64,000 bases of DNA from an uncultured Streptococcus sp. Lineage in GTDB: Bacteria > Bacillota > Bacilli > Lactobacillales > Streptococcaceae. Below, in pieces: positions 51,187 through 60,040 of the stretch. The DNA lies in assembly GCF_901875575.1 (NCBI RefSeq), contig NZ_CABFMF010000011.1, forward strand, positions 401,141 through 465,140, written 5' to 3'. The notes below the pieces were generated by a model. It was not told the DNA's origin, did not search any database, and worked only from the letters and a program-made list of their open reading frames with translations. The position numbers and the translations under genes were made by a program. Every line of letters begins with the position of its first letter. The first letter of the stretch is position 1.

Positions 51187-51597
51187 GTGGAAAAGAAAAT
51201 TGTGAAGGATATTTTGTTTTTATCTCAAGTATCTCAGCCGGCAAGTCAGGATGATTTGTATCTTACCAGAGATTTGCAGGATACCCTGCTTGCTAATCGT
51301 GAGACCTGTGTTGGTCTAGCTGCCAATATGATTGGGGTGCAGAAGCGTGTGATTATCTTTAATCTGGGCATGGTTCCCATGATCATGTTTAACCCAGTGC
51401 TCCTGTCCTCTGAAGGAGCTTATGAGACAGAGGAAGGCTGTTTGTCCTTGATAGGTGTGAGACCTACTAAGCGTTATGAAACCATAAGGGTTGCTTATCG
51501 TGATAGCAAGTGGCAGGAACAGACCATTACCTTGACAGGCTTCCCAGCTCAGATTTGCCAGCATGAACTGGATCACTTAGATGGACGTATCATATAG
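51187..51597 (+). CDS. Peptide deformylase-like protein (type III), possibly inactive
   Basis: 136 residues, shorter than the true deformylase. Motif II (EEGCLS) and motif III (CQHELDHLDG) supply the metal Cys and two His. Motif I reads VGLAANMIG, lacking the usual Gln (AAxQ) that stabilises the transition state. Pneumococcus has a similar second def gene reported to be non-functional as a deformylase. GTG start behind AGGAGGGTGAGG. Coupled to the membrane protein gene 11 bases downstream. Confidence 0.82.
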   Translation: MEKKIVKDILFLSQVSQPASQDDLYLTRDLQDTLLANRETCVGLAANMIGVQKRVIIFNLGMVPMIMFNPVLLSSEGAYETEEGCLSLIGVRPTKRYETIRVAYRDSKWQEQTITLTGFPAQICQHELDHLDGRII

Positions 51598-51608
51598 GAG
51601 GAAAGCAA

Positions 51609-53204
51609 ATGAAACGGATAATCTTTGAACTTATTTTTATTGCAACGACTTGGTATATCTTCTTACCCCCCCTTAACCTGACCAGCTGGGAATTTCTCTT
51701 TTTCCTCTGTGGGCATTTGTTAGTTGTGGCAATCTTATTTGGCTTTGGCAAGGGAATCAATCTGCTTAAAACGGTTCATGTGCGCCACGGTAAGGTGGAG
51801 GCTGCTTTAAATTTTGAGGATTTCAAAATCAATCGGTTAGGGAAAATTCTTTTTGCTTCTATTGGAGGAATTCTTCTCTTAGCAGCCTTGGTTTCCTTGG
51901 TGACTTCCAGCATTTTTCAGGCTAAAAATTATGCCAATGTAGTCACGGTTACGGAAAAAGAGTTTACTGAATTTCCTAAGACTGACACCAGTAAGGTTCC
52001 TATTTTAGATAGAAGTACTGCTGAAAAAATTGGCGACCGCTACTTGGGTTCCTTAACGGATAAGGTGTCGCAGTACGTAGCGGCAGACACCTATACCCAA
52101 TTGACGATTGATGGGAAGCCTTATCGGGTTACGCCACTAGAATACGCAGACCCTATCAAGTGGTTTAATAATCAAGCTAAGGGAATCGGCGAGTATATCA
52201 AGGTGGACATGGTCACAGGAAATGCCAACTTGGTGGACTTGAAGACACCAATCAAGTATTCGGATTCAGAGTACTTTAATCGTGATGTCAAACGCCACCT
52301 CCGTTTTCAATACCCAACCAAAATCTTCAAGACTCCATCTTTCGAAGTAGATGATGAGGGTCATCCTTTCTATGTTGCAACCGTCTATCAAAAAAAATTT
52401 GGCCTAGCAGTGCCTCGTCCTGTTTCAGTCATTATCTTGGATGCTACCAATGGAGAAAGTCAGGAATACAGCTTGGCAGATGTTCCAGAATGGGTGGACA
52501 GGGTCTATCCAGCTGAGGAAACCATCGAGCAAATCAACTACAACGGCAAGTACAAGGACGGTTTTTGGAATGCCTTGATTTCCAAGAAAAATGTGACCCA
52601 GACTACCAAGGGATATAACTACTTGTCTATAGGCAATGACATCTACCTCTACACAGGTGTAACTTCTGCTAATGCGGATGAAAGTAATCTTGGTTTCATT
52701 CTTGAAAATATGCGAACAGGAGAAATCACTAAGTATAGCTTGGCTTCTGCGACCGAAGAATCAGCCCGGGAATCAGCCGAAGGTGCTGTCCAAGAGAAAT
52801 CCTACAAGGCAACCTTCCCAATCCTCATCAACCTCAATGACAAGCCTCTCTACATCATGGGCTTGAAGGACAATGCTGGCTTGGTCAAAGAGTATGCTCT
52901 GGTGGACGCAGTCGAATACCAAAATGTTATCGTAGCTACTACAGTGGAAGAACTTCTCAGTAAGTACGCCAATAAAAACGACCTTGAAATTGACAATGCA
53001 ACAACAGAAACTATCAAGGGTGTGGTAGCAGACCTTAAATCAGCTGTCATCAAGGGCGATACTGTCTACTTCTTTAAAGTTGATGGCAAGATTTACAAGG
53101 TCAAGGCCTCTGTATCCGATGACCTCCCTTACCTTGAAAATGGTAAAGGCTTCGAAGGTCAAGTAGGGAAAGACAACTATCTCAAGACCTTTAAAGTACA
53201 GTAA
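51609..53204 (+). CDS. Large membrane-anchored protein, unknown function
   Basis: 531 residues. Three N-terminal hydrophobic segments (about 5-20, 27-50, 80-102) are followed by a long extracytoplasmic part rich in beta structure. Repeated small modules with YRV, YKATFPILINLNDKPLYI and KVDGKIYKVKA patterns are weakly reminiscent of PepSY-like domains. I do not recognise the family. An AGGAGG ribosome site precedes the ATG. Probably co-transcribed with the deformylase-like gene. Confidence 0.8.
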   Translation: MKRIIFELIFIATTWYIFLPPLNLTSWEFLFFLCGHLLVVAILFGFGKGINLLKTVHVRHGKVEAALNFEDFKINRLGKILFASIGGILLLAALVSLVTSSIFQAKNYANVVTVTEKEFTEFPKTDTSKVPILDRSTAEKIGDRYLGSLTDKVSQYVAADTYTQLTIDGKPYRVTPLEYADPIKWFNNQAKGIGEYIKVDMVTGNANLVDLKTPIKYSDSEYFNRDVKRHLRFQYPTKIFKTPSFEVDDEGHPFYVATVYQKKFGLAVPRPVSVIILDATNGESQEYSLADVPEWVDRVYPAEETIEQINYNGKYKDGFWNALISKKNVTQTTKGYNYLSIGNDIYLYTGVTSANADESNLGFILENMRTGEITKYSLASATEESARESAEGAVQEKSYKATFPILINLNDKPLYIMGLKDNAGLVKEYALVDAVEYQNVIVATTVEELLSKYANKNDLEIDNATTETIKGVVADLKSAVIKGDTVYFFKVDGKIYKVKASVSDDLPYLENGKGFEGQVGKDNYLKTFKVQ

Positions 53205-53293
53205 AAATAGGTTTTCTCAGACTTAACAAGCTTGGCTGATACAGCCCTTGTTCTCGTAGCTATCTGGTTAGGATAGCCAAAATAAACAGAGAA

Positions 53294-53318
53294 GCCTCGG
53301 TCAAACCGAGGTTTTTCA
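53294..53318 (+). terminator. Terminator
   Basis: CCTCGG and CCGAGG with a TCAAA loop, then TTTTT. Confidence 0.85.
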
Positions 53319-53363
53319 GGTAAATTTCTTGGTAGTGGTTAAAAAATATGCTACACTATCAAT

Positions 53364-54092
53364 ATGAAAATTTTAATCCCAACCGCAAAAGAAATGAACA
53401 CAGATTTGCCAAGTATCAAAGCTGCTCCTTTAAGACCAGAAAGTCAGGCTGTGCTTGATGCCTTGGCTCTCTATTCTGCCAGTCAATTGGAGAGTTTTTA
53501 TAAGGTATCAGCTGAGAAGGCGGCGGAAGAATTTCAAAATATCCAAGCCTTGAAAACACAAACTGCTCAACACTATCCAGCTCTAAAACTTTTTGATGGG
53601 CTTATGTACCGCCATATCAAGCGAGATAAATTGATCGAGGCAGAACAAGCCTATCTTGAAAATCATGTCTTCATTACCTCGGCTTTGTATGGTGTCGTTC
53701 CAGCCTTGTCACCCATAGCCCCTCACCGTTTGGACTTTTTGATGAAATTAAAAGTCGCTGGTAAGACTTTGAAGAGTCATTGGAAGGTAGCCTATGATGA
53801 AGCTGTGAAGACGGAAGAAGTGATTTTTTCTCTCTTGTCATCCGAGTTTGAGACTGTATTTTCTAAGGAAATTAGAGAAAAAATGGTGACCTTCAAATTT
53901 ATGGAGGATAAGGGCGGTCAGCTGAAAATTCACTCAACTATTTCTAAGAAAGCGCGTGGTGCCTTCCTGACAGCCCTGATAGAAAATCAAGTACAGACGG
54001 TGGAGGAAGCTCGTCGTTTAAGCTTTGCAGGATTTAGCTTCCGAGAAGACCTGTCACAGCAACAGGAATTAGTTTTTGTTAAGGAAGTATAA
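53364..54092 (+). CDS. yaaA: YaaA family peroxide-stress protein
   Basis: A 242-residue member of the YaaA/DUF328 family. In E. coli YaaA limits free iron during peroxide stress and binds DNA. The N-terminal LIPTAKEMNT, AIYLYDGLMYRHI-like LFDGLMYRH and C-terminal KKARGAFLTALIE, GFSFRED are family features. Monocistronic. The start ATG has only a weak ribosome site. Confidence 0.88.
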   Translation: MKILIPTAKEMNTDLPSIKAAPLRPESQAVLDALALYSASQLESFYKVSAEKAAEEFQNIQALKTQTAQHYPALKLFDGLMYRHIKRDKLIEAEQAYLENHVFITSALYGVVPALSPIAPHRLDFLMKLKVAGKTLKSHWKVAYDEAVKTEEVIFSLLSSEFETVFSKEIREKMVTFKFMEDKGGQLKIHSTISKKARGAFLTALIENQVQTVEEARRLSFAGFSFREDLSQQQELVFVKEV

Positions 54093-54142
54093 AAGATATT
54101 TTGTATTGGACAATAGGTATCATCAGCTATCATCAGCTATTT

Positions 54143-54293
54143 TATACTCTTTGAAAATCTCTTCAAACCACGTCAGCTTCGCCTTGTCGTATATATGTTA
54201 CTGACTTCGTCAGTTCTATCTACAACCTCAAAGCAGTGCTTTGAGCAGCTTACGGCTAGCTTTCTAGTTTGCTCTTTGATTTTCATTGAGTAT
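54143..54293 (-). repeat. BOX repeat element
   Basis: Read on the minus strand it starts with the boxA end ATACTCAATGAAAATCAAAG, continues with the GCTCAAAGCACTGCTTTGAG palindrome of boxA-boxB, and ends in the boxC-type AAGCTGACGTGG and GAGATTTTCAAAGAGTAT. BOX elements are mobile-like intergenic repeats of pneumococcus and close relatives and form a stable RNA hairpin. Next to it the short tandem CATCAGCTAT CATCAGCTAT (54121-54140) is seen. Confidence 0.9.
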
Positions 54294-54310
54294 TAGTTTA
54301 TAAATGAGAA

Positions 54311-54364
54311 AAAAGCGAACAAGCTAACCTTCTGAGTGTCAGAAAAGTAGTCTTGTTCGCTTTT
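54311..54364. terminator. Bidirectional terminator between yaaA/BOX and the FMN reductase gene
   Basis: AAAAGCGAACAAG (54311-54323) pairs with CTTGTTCGCTTTT (54352-54364), with T runs on both strands. It serves the minus-strand reductase gene that ends at 54384. Confidence 0.75.
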
Positions 54365-54383
54365 ATTATGTTAGTTAGTTTAG

Positions 54384-54932
54384 TTACTTGATAGCATTGA
54401 CCAAGTCTTGAGCTTGTTTCTCAAGTGAATTTAGGACTGTTTCTTCAAGAACCAATTTTCCATCTGCCCAGGCAGAGTCATTGACACGTGCAGCAGTGAA
54501 ATTACCAACAACTTGTGTACGGATAAATGGCAAGAGGTCTTTATAGATAGCGAAGAGTTGATCGTGACCTGCATTGGCTACAGATGATACTGTGACAAAC
54601 TTGTCTTGAAGGGCAGAAGCACCACGTGTATCTGTCAAGTCAAGGGCACGAGATAGCCAGTCAAGCAAGTTTTTTACTGTTCCAGGAATTGAGTGATTAT
54701 AAACTGGTGAGAAAATCCAGATAGCATCCGCAGCGAGAACTGCTTCACGAGCAGCAGCCACGGCTGGATGAGTTGGAACTTCCAAATCTTGACTGAAGAG
54801 AGGAAGGCCTGAATAATCAAGGTAGCTAACTTCCGCTTGGCCAGCAAGTGCTTTCTCAGCTTCGAGTGCCATTTGGTGGTTGAAAGAACCTTGGCGTAGT
54901 GATCCGACGATAAATAATACTTTTTTAGACAT
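54384..54932 (-). CDS. NADPH-dependent FMN reductase family protein
   Basis: A 182-residue flavodoxin-fold oxidoreductase. GSLRQGSFNHQMA near the N-terminus is the FMN-phosphate loop, and SPVYNHSIPGTVKNLLDW is the second signature. Such enzymes reduce quinones, azo compounds or flavins. An AAAGGAGA ribosome site precedes the ATG. An inverted repeat overlaps its promoter region (54972-54995), suggesting a dedicated repressor. Confidence 0.88.
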   Translation of the reverse strand: MSKKVLFIVGSLRQGSFNHQMALEAEKALAGQAEVSYLDYSGLPLFSQDLEVPTHPAVAAAREAVLAADAIWIFSPVYNHSIPGTVKNLLDWLSRALDLTDTRGASALQDKFVTVSSVANAGHDQLFAIYKDLLPFIRTQVVGNFTAARVNDSAWADGKLVLEETVLNSLEKQAQDLVNAIK

Positions 54933-54971
54933 GATGTGTCTCCTTTATTTAAATTTACGAGAACTCTCTAG

Positions 54972-54995
54972 TTGTTATAAAATATATTACAACAA
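54972..54995. promoter_or_regulatory. Inverted repeat upstream of the FMN reductase gene
   Basis: TTGTTATAA-N6-TTACAACAA, one mismatch between the arms, 40 bases upstream of the reductase ATG. The spacing fits a MarR- or HxlR-type dimer site. The rest of the 390-base gap up to 55322 shows no supported gene. Confidence 0.45.
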
Positions 54996-55322
54996 AATAA
55001 AACAACTTGCAAGAAATTTGCTCAGAGTTTATTTGAAAATTATAAAATTACAGAAGCTCTAGTCATTTGTGACTGAAATGCATTTGACTTTCGAAGAGTA
55101 TTCTAACATTCTCTTGTAATATGATGATATAAGTGCTAAAATAAACAAGAGAACTCGCAATAGAAACCGCAGAACAGCTATTTTCTGGTATCATTTCATA
55201 AATAATTAAAGGAACAATCATGGCATTGAAGAATGCTTCTAAAAAGGGGTGGAGATCATGTAAGACACAGATTAACAAGTGACGGACAAAAGAAATGATA
55301 ATACACTTGTTAAGGAGAAAAG

Positions 55323-56519
55323 ATGTTAATAAGAAATTATCGGAAAAATATTGGCCTGATGGCCGGAGTTGAGTTTTTTGCATTTTTAGGGATTACCAGT
55401 TTTTGGATTCTCTTTCTCAGTCAAAACGGAATGTCTCTTTGGCAGATTGGACTTCTGGAGAGTATTTTTCATACGACCAGTCTTCTCTGTGAAATTCCAT
55501 CTGGAATGTTGGCTGATCGTTATTCCTATAAGACCAACCTTTATTTAAGTCGAATAGCAGGGATTGTGTCTTCTATTCTTATGTTGGCTGGTCAGGGAAA
55601 TTTTTGGATTTATGCACTAGCTATGGCTGTAAGTGCCTTGTCTTATAATTTTGATTCAGGAACAAGCGCAGCAATGGTCTATGACTCGGCTGTAGAGGCT
55701 GGACTAAAGGAGCGTTATCTATCCATTTCAAGTTTCATATCAGGAGTGTCAGAAGGAACCCAGTCTTTGGGGACAGTGCTAGCAGGATTTTTTGTTCATG
55801 GTCAATTGCACCTGACCTACTATATCATGATTGCCACTTCTATCATAGTTCTTTTCCTGATTTGGATGCTGAAAGAACCCAGTGTCAAAGTAGAAAAAGC
55901 TGATAGTGTGACCATGAAACAGATTATTTGGACTGTTAAGGATGAGTTGAAGAGAAATCCCATGCTTTTAAACTGGATGATTTTATCTCAGATTGTCGGA
56001 ACACTCATGTATATGTTTTATTTTTACTATCAAAATCAGTTGCCAGATTTAAGTAGTTGGCAAATTTCAGCAGTTATGCTACTTGGAAGTCTCTTGAATA
56101 TCCTCGCAATCTATCTAGCGAGTAAGATTGGAAAGAAATATGCTGCCTTGAAGCTTTTTCCTATTCTCGTCCTGCTGACTGGAATCACCTATATGCTGTC
56201 CTACTTTGGAACACCTCTAATCTATATTCTGATTTATTTGATTAGTAATGCTCTGCATGCTCTTTTTAAGCCGATTTTTGACAATGATTTGCAAGGGCGT
56301 CTTCCAAGTGAAGTAAGGGCAACCATGCTGAGTGTCTATTCTATGATGTTTAGCCTAAGTATGATTGTGTTCTTTCCACTGACAGGCTGGTTGATTGACA
56401 ATTTAGGCTTTGTAGTAGCATTTCTTTATCTAGGCTTCTTTTTAGTCATGATTAGCCTTCTACTGCCTATATTTTTAGGAAAAATGGCTAAAAGAATAGA
56501 TGATAAAATAATACCATAG
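55323..56519 (+). CDS. Major facilitator superfamily transporter
   Basis: A 398-residue membrane transporter with about 12 helices. The loop after helix 2 reads GMLADRYSYK, an MFS motif-A variant. It resembles streptococcal drug/metabolite MFS exporters; substrate unknown. AAGGAGA before the ATG. Followed by a terminator. Confidence 0.85.
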   Translation: MLIRNYRKNIGLMAGVEFFAFLGITSFWILFLSQNGMSLWQIGLLESIFHTTSLLCEIPSGMLADRYSYKTNLYLSRIAGIVSSILMLAGQGNFWIYALAMAVSALSYNFDSGTSAAMVYDSAVEAGLKERYLSISSFISGVSEGTQSLGTVLAGFFVHGQLHLTYYIMIATSIIVLFLIWMLKEPSVKVEKADSVTMKQIIWTVKDELKRNPMLLNWMILSQIVGTLMYMFYFYYQNQLPDLSSWQISAVMLLGSLLNILAIYLASKIGKKYAALKLFPILVLLTGITYMLSYFGTPLIYILIYLISNALHALFKPIFDNDLQGRLPSEVRATMLSVYSMMFSLSMIVFFPLTGWLIDNLGFVVAFLYLGFFLVMISLLLPIFLGKMAKRIDDKIIP

Positions 56520-56534
56520 ATTAAAAGAACTTCT

Positions 56535-56564
56535 AAAAACTTGAGTGCCAAGCTCAGGTTTTTT
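56535..56564 (+). terminator. Terminator after the MFS gene
   Basis: AAAACTTGAG and CTCAGGTTTT around a short loop, then Ts. Confidence 0.75.
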
Positions 56565-56705
56565 GATACGTTGATTTCGCTTGTGTCTTTACTTTTCTTG
56601 CTCGGTTTTAAACAAGAAAAATCTGTTTTGTTTGAAGGTGGAAATAAAATGCGATTGTTCCTATATTCACTTGTAATAAAGCCCAATAGATGGTAAAATA
56701 GACGA

Positions 56706-57194
56706 GTGAAAAAAAGACAAAACAAAGCAAAAAATAATCTACTGTGGCAGTATGGTCTAGGGATGACGATTTTGTTTGTGGTTATCAGTACATCCTTTCT
56801 GTATCTAGTGTTTCTGAGTATGAGACCCTATCAAACAGCTAAAAGTGAAGGAGAAAAATTAGCTCAGCAGTATGCAGGATTAGAGCAGGCTGATCAGGTT
56901 GATTTGTACAATGGCTTGGAATCCTATTACAGCGTTCTTGGTCGTAATAAACAGCAAGAAGCGCTTGCTGTCCTGATTGGAAAAGATGACCATAAGATTT
57001 ACGTTTATCGGCTAAATCAGGGTGTTTCACAAGAAAAAGCAGAAGCTGTTTCTAAGGAAACAGGAGCAGGCGAGATTGATAAGATAACCTTTGGCCGTTA
57101 TCAAAACAAGCCAATCTGGGAAGTTAAGTCAGGATCTGATTTTTATTTAGTAGATTTTGAAACAGGAGCATTGCTCAATAAGGAGGGCCTATGA
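56706..57194 (+). CDS. YpmB-like membrane-anchored DUF5590 protein
   Basis: A 162-residue protein starting with GTG at 56706. One N-terminal helix (about residues 17-39) is followed by an extracytoplasmic PepSY-like domain of the YpmB/DUF5590 type. It ends in an overlap (ATGA) with aspC, the order commonly seen with ypmB and aspartate aminotransferase in Firmicutes. Function unknown. Confidence 0.8.
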   Translation: MKKRQNKAKNNLLWQYGLGMTILFVVISTSFLYLVFLSMRPYQTAKSEGEKLAQQYAGLEQADQVDLYNGLESYYSVLGRNKQQEALAVLIGKDDHKIYVYRLNQGVSQEKAEAVSKETGAGEIDKITFGRYQNKPIWEVKSGSDFYLVDFETGALLNKEGL

Positions 57195-58369
57195 AACTAT
57201 CCAAGCGTGTTTTAGAAATGGAAGAAAGTGTCACTCTAGCTAGTGATGCGAGAGCAAAAAAATTAAAAGCTCAAGGTAAGGATGTCCTTTTCTTGACCTT
57301 GGGACAACCAGATTTTCACACCCCTGAAAATATTCAGGATGCAGCAGTTAAAGCTATTCGAGAAGGACAGGCTTCCTTCTATACAGTAGCTTCAGGTCTA
57401 CCAGAATTAAAAGCTGCAGTGAATACCTACTTCGAGCGCTACTATGGCTATTCTGTCGCAAGTAATGAGGTTACCTTTGCTACAGGTGCCAAGTTTTCCC
57501 TCTATACCTTCTTTATGGCTGTAATTAATCCTTTAGATGAGGTTATTATTCCAACTCCATACTGGGTTAGTTATGGAGACCAGGTCAAGATGGCAGAAGG
57601 GATTCCAGTTTTTGTTCAAGCTAAAGAAGACAATGATTTTAAAGTCACGGTGGATCAACTAGAACTAGTTAGGACAGATAAGACAAAGGTTTTGGTTCTC
57701 AATTCACCATCTAATCCGACTGGTATGATTTATACTCGTAAAGAATTACTAGCTATCGGAAATTGGGCAGTTGAGCATGATATTCTGATTTTAGCTGATG
57801 ATATATACGGTCGCCTTGTTTATAATGGAAATGAATTTGTTCCAATCTCAAGTCTGTCAGAAGCAATTCGTAAGCAAACCATTGTTATCAACGGTGTATC
57901 TAAAGCCTATGCCATGACGGGTTGGCGAGTTGGTTATGCGGTAGGTGATCCTGAAATCATTGCAGCTATGAGTAAATTGACGGGACAAACAACTTCAAAT
58001 TTGACATCTGTTTCTCAATATGCGGCTATTGAAGCCTTAACAGGACCCCAGGATTCTGTTGATATCATGCGTCAGGCTTTTGAGGAGCGTCTCAATACCA
58101 TTTATCCGCTATTATGTGAGGTCCCTGGTTTTGAAGTTGTTAAGCCACAAGGAGCCTTCTATCTTTTCCCAAATGTTAAAAAAGCTATGGAGATGAAAGG
58201 TTATACGGATGTTACTGACTTTACAACAGCTATTCTTGAGGAAGTTGGCTTGGCACTCATAACAGGAGCAGGATTTGGAGCACCAGAAAATGTGCGTCTC
58301 AGCTATGCTACAGACCTAGATACGCTTAAAGAAGCGGTTAAACGCTTGAAAGCATTTATGGAAAAATAA
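57191..58369 (+). CDS. aspC: Aspartate/aromatic aminotransferase family (AspC)
   Basis: A 392-residue PLP enzyme of fold type I, subgroup I-gamma, making aspartate from oxaloacetate and glutamate. Visible are NSPSNPTG, the PLP lysine in NGVSKAYAMTGWRVGY and the substrate-binding Arg in ENVRLSYA. Coupled to ypmB upstream and followed 25 bases later by asnS, so aspartate supply is linked to asparaginyl-tRNA synthesis. Confidence 0.93.
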   Translation: MKLSKRVLEMEESVTLASDARAKKLKAQGKDVLFLTLGQPDFHTPENIQDAAVKAIREGQASFYTVASGLPELKAAVNTYFERYYGYSVASNEVTFATGAKFSLYTFFMAVINPLDEVIIPTPYWVSYGDQVKMAEGIPVFVQAKEDNDFKVTVDQLELVRTDKTKVLVLNSPSNPTGMIYTRKELLAIGNWAVEHDILILADDIYGRLVYNGNEFVPISSLSEAIRKQTIVINGVSKAYAMTGWRVGYAVGDPEIIAAMSKLTGQTTSNLTSVSQYAAIEALTGPQDSVDIMRQAFEERLNTIYPLLCEVPGFEVVKPQGAFYLFPNVKKAMEMKGYTDVTDFTTAILEEVGLALITGAGFGAPENVRLSYATDLDTLKEAVKRLKAFMEK

Positions 58370-58393
58370 AAAAGAAAAAGATAAGGAAAAATA

Positions 58394-59737
58394 ATGACAA
58401 AACGTGTAACGATTATTGATGTAAAAGACTATGTTGGTCAAGAAGTGACGATTGGCGCTTGGGTTGCCAACAAATCAGGAAAAGGGAAAATCGCCTTCTT
58501 GCAATTGCGTGATGGAACAGCCTTTTTCCAAGGTGTAGCCTTTAAACCAAACTTTGTAGAAAAATTTGGTGAAGAAGTAGGAGCTGAAAAGTTTGATGTC
58601 ATCAAACGCTTGAGCCAAGAAACTTCTGTTTATGTGACAGGGATTGTCAAAGAAGATGAGCGTTCTAAGTTTGGCTATGAGTTGGACATTACAGATATCG
58701 AAGTTATCGGTGAATCACAAGATTATCCAATTACACCAAAAGAACACGGAACAGACTTCTTGATGGACAATCGTCACTTATGGCTCCGTTCTCGCAAGCA
58801 AGTGGCAGTTATGCAAATCCGTAACGCTATTATCTATGCAACTTATGAGTTCTTTGACAAGAACGGTTTCATGAAGTTTGACAGCCCAATTCTTTCAGGA
58901 AATGCAGCAGAAGATTCAACAGAACTCTTTGAAACTGACTACTTCGGAACGCCAGCTTATTTGAGCCAGTCAGGTCAACTTTACCTAGAAGCAGGTGCTA
59001 TGGCCCTTGGTCGTGTCTTTGACTTTGGTCCAGTATTCCGTGCTGAAAAATCAAAAACACGCCGTCACTTGACTGAGTTCTGGATGATGGACGCAGAGTA
59101 TTCATACTTGACACACGATGAGTCACTTGACTTGCAAGAAGCTTATGTAAAAGCTCTGCTACAGGGTGTTCTTGATCGTGCGCCTCAAGCCTTAGAAACT
59201 TTGGAGCGTGATACAGAGCTCTTGAAACGCTATATTGCAGAGCCCTTCAAACGCATCACTTACGATCAAGCCATTGACCTCTTGCAAGAACATGAAAATG
59301 ATGAAGATGCTGATTACGAGCATCTTGAGCATGGTGATGACTTTGGTTCACCACACGAAACGTGGATCTCAAACCACTTTGGTGTGCCAACATTTGTCAT
59401 GAATTATCCAGCAGCCATCAAGGCATTTTACATGAAACCAGTTCCTGGAAATCCAGAGCGCGTGCTTTGTGCCGACTTGCTTGCCCCTGAAGGTTACGGA
59501 GAAATCATCGGTGGTTCTATGCGTGAGGAAGACTACGATGCCCTTGTAGCTAAGATGGATGAACTTGGTATGGACCGTACAGAGTATGAATTCTACCTTG
59601 ACCTTCGTAAATACGGTACTGTACCACACGGTGGATTTGGTATCGGTATTGAACGTATGGTAACCTTCGCAGCAGGAACAAAACACATCCGTGAAGCTAT
59701 TCCATTCCCACGTATGTTGCACCGTATTAAACCGTAA
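58394..59737 (+). CDS. asnS: Asparaginyl-tRNA synthetase
   Basis: A class IIb synthetase of 447 residues. The N-terminal OB-fold anticodon-binding domain (about residues 1-115) is followed by the catalytic core: motif 2 [19 protein letters not shown] and motif 3 [10 protein letters not shown]. High, biased codon use. Ends before a terminator. Confidence 0.96.
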   Translation: MTKRVTIIDVKDYVGQEVTIGAWVANKSGKGKIAFLQLRDGTAFFQGVAFKPNFVEKFGEEVGAEKFDVIKRLSQETSVYVTGIVKEDERSKFGYELDITDIEVIGESQDYPITPKEHGTDFLMDNRHLWLRSRKQVAVMQIRNAIIYATYEFFDKNGFMKFDSPILSGNAAEDSTELFETDYFGTPAYLSQSGQLYLEAGAMALGRVFDFGPVFRAEKSKTRRHLTEFWMMDAEYSYLTHDESLDLQEAYVKALLQGVLDRAPQALETLERDTELLKRYIAEPFKRITYDQAIDLLQEHENDEDADYEHLEHGDDFGSPHETWISNHFGVPTFVMNYPAAIKAFYMKPVPGNPERVLCADLLAPEGYGEIIGGSMREEDYDALVAKMDELGMDRTEYEFYLDLRKYGTVPHGGFGIGIERMVTFAAGTKHIREAIPFPRMLHRIKP

Positions 59738-59747
59738 ATAATGAGAT

Positions 59748-59784
59748 GAAAGTAAAAGGTTCTATCAGCCTCTTACTTTTTTTG
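59748..59784 (+). terminator. Terminator of asnS
   Basis: AGTAAAAGG and CCTCTTACT, then TTTTTT. Confidence 0.75.
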
Positions 59785-59953
59785 ATGTCGAGATTGAAAA
59801 ATATTATCATTTTTTAAAAGATGATTTATCACCCTATTTATTTACATTTTTATGCAATATATATTCAAGCATACTTGGAAGTAGCCTAATAATATTATTT
59901 TTCTGTACCTAGGACACAAAATTTTATAATTTTGAAAAAAATAGACAAATTAC

Positions 59954-60032
59954 TTAAAAATTACTTTGAAATATGATATAATTAAACGAATATATGTACT
60001 CGTGAGTGCATATATATATATATATATAGGGT
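59954..60032 (+). promoter_or_regulatory. Adhesin promoter and leader with a TA-dinucleotide tract
   Basis: The promoter is TTAAAA (59954-59959), 17-base spacer, TGA plus TATAAT (59977-59982). The leader contains a hairpin (TATATG..CTC-GT-GAG..CATATA, about 59991-60014) running into a TA-dinucleotide tract (60010-60028). A GGGTGG ribosome site follows, nine bases before the ATG at 60041. The tract could change length by slippage and alter the leader fold. The 200 bases before it are AT-rich with no gene. Confidence 0.55.
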
Positions 60033-60040
60033 GGTAAACA

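Noticed and set aside
55063..55383. 106-residue minus-strand frame before the MFS gene
   Set aside because: It overlaps the MFS start and has no convincing ribosome site or family. It looks hydrophobic by chance, and a decayed gene cannot be excluded.
60001..60030. CRISPR or phage-type repeat near the TA tract
   Set aside because: A simple dinucleotide run without spacers. No CRISPR array or cas gene was found anywhere in the window.
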